A stretch of 64,000 bases of DNA from the NCBI GenBank assembly GCA_016284295.1, contig JAEEOP010000041.1:1-64000 (forward strand), in the 5' to 3' direction. Positions within the stretch are counted from its first letter, which is position 1, and every line of letters begins with the position of its first letter. This DNA is from Methanomassiliicoccaceae archaeon. GTDB taxonomy: Archaea > Thermoplasmatota > Thermoplasmata > Methanomassiliicoccales > Methanomethylophilaceae. Shown one piece after another: positions 20,383-29,600 of the stretch. The notes under the pieces are model-generated. The model searched no databases and was not told the DNA's origin. It was given only the letters and a program-made list of their open reading frames with translations. The translations under genes were made by a program, and so were the position numbers.

Positions 20383-20718
20383 ATGAAACTGATAACAGCT
20401 GTGATACGCCCGGAGATGCTGCAGTTCGTGAAGGATGCCCTGAAGGAGATCGGCGTGAACGGTATGACCATCACGCACGTCTACGGGAGGGGAAGCCAGG
20501 CAGGACTGAGGTTCACCACCAGAGCCGGAGAGATCATCATAGACGAGCTGGAGAAGACCAAGGTCGAGATCGTGCTGGAGGACGAGATGGTCGACAAGGC
20601 CGTAGACGCCATAGTGAAATCCGCACAGACCGGAAAGCCCGGAGACGGTCGTCTCATCGTGACCCCGGTGGAGAGATTCATCAGGATCAGGCCTGAACCC
20701 TCAGAGAGCACCGAATGA
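20383..20718 (+). CDS. glnK: PII nitrogen regulatory protein
   Basis: MKLITAVIRPEMLQFVKDALKEIGVNGMTITHVYGRGSQ…AQTGKPGDGRLIVTPVE; directly downstream of amt. Confidence 0.95.
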   Translation: MKLITAVIRPEMLQFVKDALKEIGVNGMTITHVYGRGSQAGLRFTTRAGEIIIDELEKTKVEIVLEDEMVDKAVDAIVKSAQTGKPGDGRLIVTPVERFIRIRPEPSESTE

Positions 20719-20839
20719 TCTGGGTCGGGGCGGATGTAAATGTCATCCGTCCCCGATCCCTTAACATCGGTTGGATGCTTTCGTTCTTCCTAAATTTTTT
20801 CCAGAACGATTTTATAAAGATGCAAGAATACCATGAACG

Positions 20840-21496
20840 ATGACTTCAGACAACCGTGAGGACTATCTCATCAGCATCCTGAGGCTGAGTGACGGAGACA
20901 AGAATGTCAAGACCACCGAATTGGCCACATTCATGAACGTATCCCCCGCCAGCGTCACGGAGATGACCAAGACGCTCGCGGCCGAGGGGCTGGTTGTGTA
21001 CGAGAGGTACAAGGGCATCAGGCTGTCCCCGGAGGGAATGGCGATGGCCCGCCAGATCCGCAAGAAGCATCACGTAATCGAGCATCTGCTCGTCGATTGC
21101 CTCGGAATGGACCACGACGAGGCGCACGATGAGGCCCACAAGATGGAGCACACCATCTCTGACGGCACTAGCATCAGGATCTGCAACATGGTCGGCAACC
21201 CCGTGGACGAGGACTGCCAGTACTGCTCGGACCCCTGCAAACGCTACAGCCAAGGCACGACCAATGTCATCCAGCTCAACAAGCTCCCCAAGAACAAGGG
21301 CGGCTCCATAGCTTACATCAAGACGGACAACGCCGAGACGATCAAGCAGCTGAACTCCATCGGTTTCGTGCCCGGAAGGGAGGTCAGCATCGAATCCATC
21401 CTCATGGACGGTGGAGACAGGATCATCAAGATCGGCGATCACATGGTCGCACTCAGCTACGAACTGGCATCTGCGGTATTCGTCGACGTGGCTTGA
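20840..21496 (+). CDS. DtxR-family metal-dependent regulator with C-terminal FeoA domain
   Basis: NREDYLISILRLSDGDKNVKTTELATFMNVSPASVTEMTKTLAAEGLV; C-terminal FeoA-like domain. Confidence 0.93.
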   Translation: MTSDNREDYLISILRLSDGDKNVKTTELATFMNVSPASVTEMTKTLAAEGLVVYERYKGIRLSPEGMAMARQIRKKHHVIEHLLVDCLGMDHDEAHDEAHKMEHTISDGTSIRICNMVGNPVDEDCQYCSDPCKRYSQGTTNVIQLNKLPKNKGGSIAYIKTDNAETIKQLNSIGFVPGREVSIESILMDGGDRIIKIGDHMVALSYELASAVFVDVA

Positions 21497-21579
21497 GACA
21501 ACGATTCTCGATTTGATTTCTGATAGAGAGGTTTTATTGGAAAGAATGGCTCACATCGGCGGGAATCTGCGAGAAATGC

Positions 21580-22053
21580 ATGATTACTTCTGATCAGGAC
21601 ATCGCAAGCAACAAGAGCAACGGTGATCCATTGAAATGCTATTTCGTTGACACCGAACTGCTCAGCTCCAAGGCGGAGGTGCCGTTCAAGACCATCGTCT
21701 CCGGAAGGGCCAGCGACAGGTTCAGAGGCGCCATGGCCGAGAACTACGTATGCCAATCCCTCACCGCGAACGATATGAGCACCTATTACTGGAACCCGGA
21801 CCAGAACACGGAGCTGGACTTCCTTTTCCAGGATTCCGATGGGAAAGTGGTTCCGATAGAGGTCAAATCAGGCGACAGGACCACTTCCAAGAGCCTTGCC
21901 AAATTCCGCAAGACATACTCCCCCAGATCATCGATAAGGCTCTCGTCCAAGAACTTCGGCCACGAGAACGATCTGTACAGCATCCCGCTCTATGCGGCGT
22001 TCTGCATCGACAAAGGCTGGGCCGACAAGGTCGGAGAAGACAGAACAGAATGA
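21580..22053 (+). pseudogene. C-terminal DUF4143 remnant of an AAA-type ATPase
   Basis: PLKCYFVDTELLSSKAEVPFKTIVSGRASDRFRGAMAENYVCQSL…ELDFLFQDSDGKVVPIEVKSG; no N-terminal ATPase domain upstream. Confidence 0.8.
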
Positions 22054-22087
22054 TGGAAAGACCCCCTTACGGGGGCCGATTAATGTT

Positions 22088-23767
22088 TCAGCGGTGGGAG
22101 AACACCATCGATATGGAATCCTTGTCCTTGGATTCCACCCTGACGAATCCGATCCTCTCCAGCTGGACCATCTCGTTGGTCTCCTTCATGAGAGATGGCT
22201 CCGCCAGGCCTTCCGCGACGGTACCGTCGGGCATGAGGATCTTCGCCTTCACTCCGTCCGCAGCGACCCACTGAATCGCACGCACGCCCTTCTTGAGGAT
22301 CGACACATCGTTGCCGTTGTACTTCGCAGGCGTGCCGCACTCTATGTTGCAGAGGTCCTTGAGCCTGATCTGCTTATCGTCCATCAGGATCTTGGAATCG
22401 GCCTCCGCAAGATACACGGTCCTGGGCGCCTCCAGCCTATAGTCCCTGTTCCCCCTCTCGGGGTGGTCGGGGTGCTTCGGTGCAGCCCCTTCGATGACAT
22501 CGATGCCGTCGATGTCGTACCTCACCGGGTCCTGGACGAAGAAGTACCTGTTGGCGTCGGTGTCGATGATGTCCCTGTTCATTCCGTAGAGGTTCTGCCA
22601 GGAGAACTCGATGTCCACCGGCTTGATACCGGACTCCACCCAGTACCTCCTGATTGCCTCCGGCCTGATTCCGCGCCTCTTCATGGCCCTGACAGTACCG
22701 GTCCTGACGTCGTCCCATCCGGAGTACTCCCCGTCCCAGATGCTCTGCTTGATTATCGAAGTCTTGAGCACGGTGTCGGGGATGTTGACGAGCCCGTAGT
22801 GGTAGTACTCAGGCTTCTTCCATCCGAAGTAGTCGAAGATGTACTCCTGCCTGAACGTGTTGTTGAGGTGATCCTTTCCCCTGATGACATGCGTCATGCC
22901 CATCTCGTGGTCGTCGATGGCGACGGAGAGGTTCATCATCGGGTACGCGATGTACTTGTCCCCGGTCCTGGGGTGGGGCGTCCTGACCAGCCTGAGGGCA
23001 ACGAAGTCCCTGACCGCAGGGTTGGGGTGGCAGATGTCCGTCTTGACGACGACTACAGCCTCTCCGTCGGCGTAGTCCCCGGCGAGGAACTTGTCGTACC
23101 TGTCCAGCTGCGTCTCGACCGGGAGGTCGTGGCAGGGGCATTTCTGCTTGTTCTCCTTCAGCTTCCTCCAGTCGTCCCCGTCGCATGTGCAGACGTATGC
23201 GTGGCCCATCTCCAGGAGCTTCCTGGTGTAGTCGTAGTACATCTCGAACCTGTCCGACTGGATGTACTGCTTGGTGCACTTGACCCCGAGCCAGTCCAGA
23301 TCCTCCGGGATCATGTCGTACGCATCGGGATCGATCTTCTCGGGGTTGGTGTCCTCGAACCTGAGGATGAGGTCCCCGCCGTACCTCTTGACGTACTCGT
23401 CGTTGAGGATGGACACACGGGTATGGCCGATGTGGAGCGGTCCGGAGGGCCCGGGCGCGATACGCATCACGACCTTGCCGTTGACGTTCTCCAGGTCGGG
23501 AAGCTCGTACTTCCTCTCCTTCTTCTCCTTGACGAGCAATGAGGAGTCGATCTCTTCAAGGGCCTTCTTCTGGGCCTCCAGGCCCATCTTGTTCACATCC
23601 TCCACGATCTGGTTGATGAGGGGCGTGATCTCCCCCGCCTTGGGCCTGAGCTCCGGGCAACTGCCCAGGATCTTCCCTACGACGGCTTTCGGATTGGCTG
23701 TACCTTTGAAGAACACCGCGTTCTGCAGTGCGTATTTTCTGATCGTCTGCTCGATCTCGTCGGACAT
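22088..23767 (-). CDS. gltX: Glutamyl-tRNA synthetase (archaeal)
   Basis: RIAPGPSGPLHIGHTRVSILNDEYVKRYGGDLILRFEDTNPEK…class I synthetase motifs. Confidence 0.96.
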   Translation of the reverse strand: MSDEIEQTIRKYALQNAVFFKGTANPKAVVGKILGSCPELRPKAGEITPLINQIVEDVNKMGLEAQKKALEEIDSSLLVKEKKERKYELPDLENVNGKVVMRIAPGPSGPLHIGHTRVSILNDEYVKRYGGDLILRFEDTNPEKIDPDAYDMIPEDLDWLGVKCTKQYIQSDRFEMYYDYTRKLLEMGHAYVCTCDGDDWRKLKENKQKCPCHDLPVETQLDRYDKFLAGDYADGEAVVVVKTDICHPNPAVRDFVALRLVRTPHPRTGDKYIAYPMMNLSVAIDDHEMGMTHVIRGKDHLNNTFRQEYIFDYFGWKKPEYYHYGLVNIPDTVLKTSIIKQSIWDGEYSGWDDVRTGTVRAMKRRGIRPEAIRRYWVESGIKPVDIEFSWQNLYGMNRDIIDTDANRYFFVQDPVRYDIDGIDVIEGAAPKHPDHPERGNRDYRLEAPRTVYLAEADSKILMDDKQIRLKDLCNIECGTPAKYNGNDVSILKKGVRAIQWVAADGVKAKILMPDGTVAEGLAEPSLMKETNEMVQLERIGFVRVESKDKDSISMVFSHR

Positions 23768-23860
23768 AGGCCAACGGAATCTATAGGGAGTATATATGGG
23801 ATTATGCGCACATGCACGCAGAAAATGGTAAATGCGGCCCCCTGCGGGGGCCTTGATTGT

Positions 23861-24289
23861 TCAGTAACAGATGGTGGAAATCCACTCGGACTCTTTCTCC
23901 GACACTACACCATCGACGCCAGCGAAGCAGAGCAGCATCATCACGATGTCGTCCCTGACGTACTCGGGAAGCATGGCGAAGGCGACCTCCGCGAGCTTGG
24001 TGTCGGCGCCGTCCTTGACGAACTGTCCGAGCCTTGCTGTGAATTCGACGGGATCGAAGGGTTCGCCATGGCGGTGGATGGCCAGACCCTGTATGACCGC
24101 ATACTCGGTGATGTCGAGGATGCCGTCAGCTGCCGCGACCTTGCACAGGAATGTCTCCACGAGATCCCAGATCATCGGGAATGCCCTGCTGTAACCGTCC
24201 ATTGTCTGGACCTTGGCGAGGAAGAAACCACCGCGGTCCTCAGATTCTATCGATACGAATTCCTTGAGCAAATCTTCGTATTTGGTCAT
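23861..24289 (-). CDS. Hypothetical protein (TerB-like composition)
   Basis: Complete ORF, 142 aa: AAADGILDITEYAVIQGLAI…. Confidence 0.7.
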   Translation of the reverse strand: MTKYEDLLKEFVSIESEDRGGFFLAKVQTMDGYSRAFPMIWDLVETFLCKVAAADGILDITEYAVIQGLAIHRHGEPFDPVEFTARLGQFVKDGADTKLAEVAFAMLPEYVRDDIVMMLLCFAGVDGVVSEKESEWISTICY

Positions 24290-24495
24290 GTTAAGGGAAT
24301 CCCGTTCGTAGTATTAATGGATTATACATCCAACTTGGGACGTCTGAACTTTCCCTCTACCCGACAAGAAACGTCTGGCTGATACCGTTATGGATATGCT
24401 GGACCGTACGATGACCTCTAACACACATGGGATGCTTTACGACCCCCTGCCATCATATGCACCACTGAGGCAATGACTGTGTGCCTCATGGTATC

Positions 24496-24540
24496 CGTAA
24501 AAAAACGTTTCAAAACCCAAGTTTTAAGCGTAAAAAAACG
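24496..24540. repeat. 12-bp direct repeat CGTAAAAAAACG x2 (24496-24507, 24529-24540) upstream of a TATATAAA box
   Basis: Direct reading; 33-bp periodic spacing; followed by TATATAAA near 24546. Confidence 0.6.
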
Positions 24541-24745
24541 GTTCGTATATAAACAGAATAATAGCACTCAAGCATAGCCAGATTCATACAAACACACATA
24601 ATACGAAAGAGGCTCTGTTGTATGCTATGTCAATCGTTGTTCGCTACCCCCATCAACATCGGCGGATCGGATACGATCCGGGTCAAGTTTATACCGTGGA
24701 CCGCTATTGTCGCCCACAGAGGCCTAAGGGCCACAGGTGAACACC

Positions 24746-25024
24746 ATGGGATTAATGGATCACATCAAGGAAGGACTCGAGAAGGCGGATGAGAAGCTCG
24801 GTACCGTCGTGGACGGCGGAAAGGCCGAGGTCGACATCGGCAAGGAGAACTCCAACATCTCCGATGCCACAAGGGACATCGGAAGGAAGATGGTCGAGCT
24901 CTTCGACAGCGGAAAGACCATCGATGACGAGGACGTCATGGCCCTCTACAAAAAGATCGTGGACTCCCGTGCGAAGATCGAGGAGCTCAAGAAACAGCAG
25001 GAAGAGTACAAGAAGAAGCTCTGA
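24746..25024 (+). CDS. Small coiled-coil hypothetical protein
   Basis: MGLMDHIKEGLEKADEKLG…SRAKIEELKKQQEEYKKKL, TGA stop. Confidence 0.75.
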   Translation: MGLMDHIKEGLEKADEKLGTVVDGGKAEVDIGKENSNISDATRDIGRKMVELFDSGKTIDDEDVMALYKKIVDSRAKIEELKKQQEEYKKKL

Positions 25025-25268
25025 TTGCTTGGTCGGGGGCGACCCCGCACCACAACTTTTACCATGATGCACCGCAGGCGGCTTCACTTTGATTAATGAC
25101 GGCATCAGGATGACCGGCCGAGGTCTAGAGATCGGACCGGTCCTCCGGAGCAGATCGCATGTCACGGATGGCGGGCAGAGGACTCCTATGACGATGGAAG
25201 GAAAGCCATGCGGCATCCGACGATGGTCGGAGTGCATGTTATTATTATAGTAACCCTTCACACCGGAC

Positions 25269-26531
25269 ATGACCGTCAAGGACTCGCTGTTCGGCGAAAT
25301 CGTGAAAGTGGAGACACATGTGGATCCTGAATCCAAGGATACCTCATCCGTTCTCATGAAGGATCAGAATGCTACATATGTCTTCGATGACCTGAACGGC
25401 GGCAGGGCCGCTGGGAACATCTTCTCGACCAGAGAGAAGATCGCCAAGGCCCTGAACGTCCCGAAGGACGGCATTGTCACCCACCTCCTGGACGCCATAG
25501 GTAGGCCGGAGCGCTGCGAGGTCGTGGATGACCCCGCGTTCCGTCAGTGCAGCAGGGACATCAAGCTTATGTCCCTCCCCATACCGAAGTACTTCCCCGA
25601 GGACGGCGGAAGGTACATCACATCCGGAGTGATCGTCACCGATTACAACGGTAAGAAGAACGTCTCGTTCCACAGGATGATGATTGTCGATGACAGGCAC
25701 ATAGCGGTCAGGCTGGTCCCCAGGCATCTGTTCACCATCTACAACATGGCCAAGGAGGCCGGCGAGGAACTGAAGATCTCGATATGCATCGGAGCCCAGG
25801 CGGAGGTCCTCCTCGCAGCTGCTACATCCATGGACTTCGGCGCCGACGAGCTCGAGGTCGCCTCGTCGATGTGCGTCAAAGGGCACGGCTCGCCCCTGAA
25901 GGTGGGGAGATGCGACAACGGCATCCTGGTCCCCGCCGACACCGACTACGTCCTCGAGGGAAGGATCACCCTGAAGGAGACCAAGGAGGGACCCTTCGTC
26001 GACATCACCGGGACCTACGACTTCGAGAGGCAGCAGCCGGTCATCGAGATTGACAGGATATGGACCTGCAAGGACCCCATATTCCACCTCCTCCTGCCGG
26101 GAGGATACGAGCACTTCATGCTCATGGGGCTCCCCAGGGAGCCCATGATCCTCAAGACCGTCAGGCAGGCGGTCCCCAGGGTGAGGAACGTCCGCCTCAC
26201 CGAGGGCGGATGCTGCTGGCTGAATGGTATCGTATCGATCAAGAAGAACAAGGAGGGTGACGGAGTGAACGCCATCATGGCGGCATTCACAGGACACCCG
26301 TCCATGAAGAACGTCATCATCGTGGACGAGGACATAGACATATTCAATGACCGCGAGGTGGAATGGGCGGTGGCCACAAGGATGCAGGCCGACAGGATCC
26401 TGGTCATCAACAACGCCGCCGGATCGTCCCTGGACCCGAGCTCCCACGGGAAGACCACTTCCAAGGTCGGCTACGACGCCACCATCCCGCTGGACCAGGA
26501 CAGGTCCCTCTACATGAAGGCAAGGCTCTGA
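25269..26531 (+). CDS. UbiD-family decarboxylase
   Basis: UbiD-like sequence (RYITSGVIVTDYNGKKNVSFHRMMIVDDRHIAVRLVPRHLFTIYNMAKEAGEELKISICIGAQAEVLLAAATS). Confidence 0.93.
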   Translation: MTVKDSLFGEIVKVETHVDPESKDTSSVLMKDQNATYVFDDLNGGRAAGNIFSTREKIAKALNVPKDGIVTHLLDAIGRPERCEVVDDPAFRQCSRDIKLMSLPIPKYFPEDGGRYITSGVIVTDYNGKKNVSFHRMMIVDDRHIAVRLVPRHLFTIYNMAKEAGEELKISICIGAQAEVLLAAATSMDFGADELEVASSMCVKGHGSPLKVGRCDNGILVPADTDYVLEGRITLKETKEGPFVDITGTYDFERQQPVIEIDRIWTCKDPIFHLLLPGGYEHFMLMGLPREPMILKTVRQAVPRVRNVRLTEGGCCWLNGIVSIKKNKEGDGVNAIMAAFTGHPSMKNVIIVDEDIDIFNDREVEWAVATRMQADRILVINNAAGSSLDPSSHGKTTSKVGYDATIPLDQDRSLYMKARL

Positions 26532-26646
26532 ACTACGATCAAGGTCGAAAGACCTGTGACTTTAGTCGCTAGAATCAGGGTGACCTCTCTTAATAGCCGT
26601 ACCGCGACTCATCCTCTGCAGACCATGCGCATGGATGCATTGGGTG

Positions 26647-29600
26647 ATGAAAATGAACAAGACAATGGCCATCATGGCCGTAGCGCTGAGCGTCTTCACG
26701 GCGTTCTTCATCATTGGGATGGGGAGCGAACTGGAGGCCGAAGGGACCATCCAGGTCGACGGCGCATCATACAGCATCATAACCGATGCGGACACGGTCA
26801 GCTACACGGATGACAGCATCCCCGGCAAGAGGATCTACATAGACTCCCCGTCGGTGAAGGCGGATGCCTTCAAGGGCTGCACCACGATACAGTACGTCGT
26901 ATTCAGCGACAAGGTTAAGACGATAGGCGACAGCGCCTTCGAAGGCTGCAGCAAGCTGCTGTACGTCAAGATGACACAGGTCCAGTCCATAGGGGACTAT
27001 GCTTTCAAAGGGACCGGCATCATAAACAACAACATCTCCTCCGCTCTCACCTCCATAGGGAAGTACGCCTTCTCGGAGTGCAGCGGAATGTACAGCCCCA
27101 TCCTGTCCGGGACGGGAGTGACCGAACTGAAGGAAGGTGTCTTCAAGAACAGCGATGTGAAGATCGAGGACCTGAGGAACATAACGAAGATCGCAGGAGA
27201 CGCGTTCGAAGGCACCTCCCTGAAGGGACAGATCATCGGTGAGAAGCAGAAGGTGAAGCTCAACGGCATCCCTGAGATCACGCTCGGGGATTTCGACTTC
27301 AAGAACCTTGATGTAACTTCAACGAAGAACGTCCTCTACCTCGATTTCTGGGTGGAGCCCAACGTGATGCTCACCAAGACCGACACCAGCGGCACATCCG
27401 AATACCGCAGCGAGCTCTTCGTCTACAACACAGGAGACTACGCATGCCTGGTGCCCTACAACGAGGTGAACACTCACATCGATGCCAGGACCACGACACT
27501 CCATTTCCAAGACATCCTGGGCATGGATGACATAGTCCGCAAGAGCGGGGACGGCAAGCTGACGATGCCTGTTCCCAAGGTTGCGAGCGGCATGTTCAGC
27601 GCATGGTCCGTGGAGGGCCTGAACGGTAACGTCAAAGAGATAACGGAGGCACAATTCTGCGAGCTCGGGACGACGATAGAACCTATCGCATCCTTCGCGA
27701 CCAGAACGATAACCTACGACCACTCGCAGATCAAGGGCGTCACCGGACTGCCCTCCTCAACTACCTTCACCGTCGGGGACAGGTACGCCGAACTCGACGA
27801 CGTGGACGGATACGAGTTCTCCGGATGGAGGGTGGACGGCAAGTTCTACTCCGCCGGCAGTCTGATCGACACCTACTCGGACCACACCGCTGTCAGCGTT
27901 TGGGATGCACTGACATGCAAGGTCGAGATCATGGGTACGGACGGCAAGGTAACTGAGACGATCCAGGTGGAGAAGGGGTCCAGGCTGGACCTGTCAACCC
28001 TTGATTACGATGAGGCCGACGGCGAGGAGTTCATCGGATGGGCCCTCACCATGAACGGGCCGATGCTGGTGACCGATCCCCAGATCAACTCAGACCTCAA
28101 GCTCTATCCTCTCACGAAGGCCAGGCAGTCCTACACAGTCACCTTCGTCGACGACGGCAAGGTCCTGGGCACCCAGCAGTGCTACAAGGGAAAGCAGATC
28201 GCGATCGAACAGCAGAACCCTACCAAGGATGGGAAGATCTTCGAGAACTGGGTTCTGAGGGAGACCGGCACCAAGTACTTCCAGGGCGACAAACTGATGC
28301 TCAGCAAGGACATCGAGCTGGAGGCGGTCTGGAAGACCATCAAGGTCAGGTTGTACTATCACCTGGACCTGGTCGAGAGGTGCGAATACGATTGGGGGAC
28401 CATGGTCACCATCGGCAGCGAATCCGCCGTGAAGAGGGGATACGAACTGCTCGGATGGTCGCTGAACATGAACGGTGCCGTCGATTACCGCGACGGCGAG
28501 ACCGTGAGACTGACCGAGACCATGGAGCTCTACCCCTGCTGGGCGGAGCTCGGGAAGCTGAAGATCACCTGCCACGACTACAACGGCAAGATGACCGTCA
28601 AGGAGGTGGAGGAAGGCGATTCCTTCACGGTCCCTAAGCCCTCCGCCCGGGATCAGGGCGTGTTCCTCGGATGGTCGCTCGGGATGGACAGGCACGTGAA
28701 CTACACCCCGGGGGACTCCTTCGTCGTCTACAACGATGTGGACCTCTTCGAGGTGTGGGATATGGCCAGCAGCCACACGGTGGTCTGCCACGACCATGCC
28801 GGGGGCACCAGGACCGCGACCGTCGAGGACGGATCCACGTTCACCGTGCCGAGGTCCTCCGACCGCAGCGATGCGGTGTTCCTCGGTTGGGCCACCACAG
28901 CCTTGGGAGCAGTGACCTACCAGCCGGGAGACTACTTCAATGTCACATCCGACATGGACCTGTACGAGGTCTGGAAGATGGATAACAACTACAAAATCAC
29001 CATCCATGACCACGATAACATGACGACGGTGACCGAGGTCCCCAAGGGATCCAGGTTCACCGTCCCCAAACCGACCGAGATGACCGACGGGTTCCTCGGT
29101 TGGGCCACGACCTACGGCGGCACCGCCAGATACACCCCGGGAGATTCCTTCACGGTCACCGAGGACATGGACCTATACGAGGTGTGGAGCACCGTGACGA
29201 CGCTCTACGTCACCACGCACGACTACACAGGCAAGCAGACCATGACAGATGTGGAATCCGGAAAGAGGTTCACCGTCCCCAAGCCTGTCGCACGCGACCA
29301 GGCCACGTTCCTAGGATGGGCGACCTCCCCAGAGGGAACACCGATGTACACCCCGGGAGACTCATTTACCGTGACATCCGACATGGACCTCTACGAGGTA
29401 TGGAAGACCACCGACGTGTTCAGCGTCATACTCCACCGCTACGCCGGCGAGACGACCGTGTCCTCTGTCGAAGAGGGCAAGATGTTCACGGTCCCCAAGG
29501 GGTCCTCGAACTCGCAGGGGACCTTCCTCGGCTGGAGCCTGAAATCCGAAGGTACAGTGGACTACACGCCCGGCGACACCTTCGCCGTGACATCGGACAC

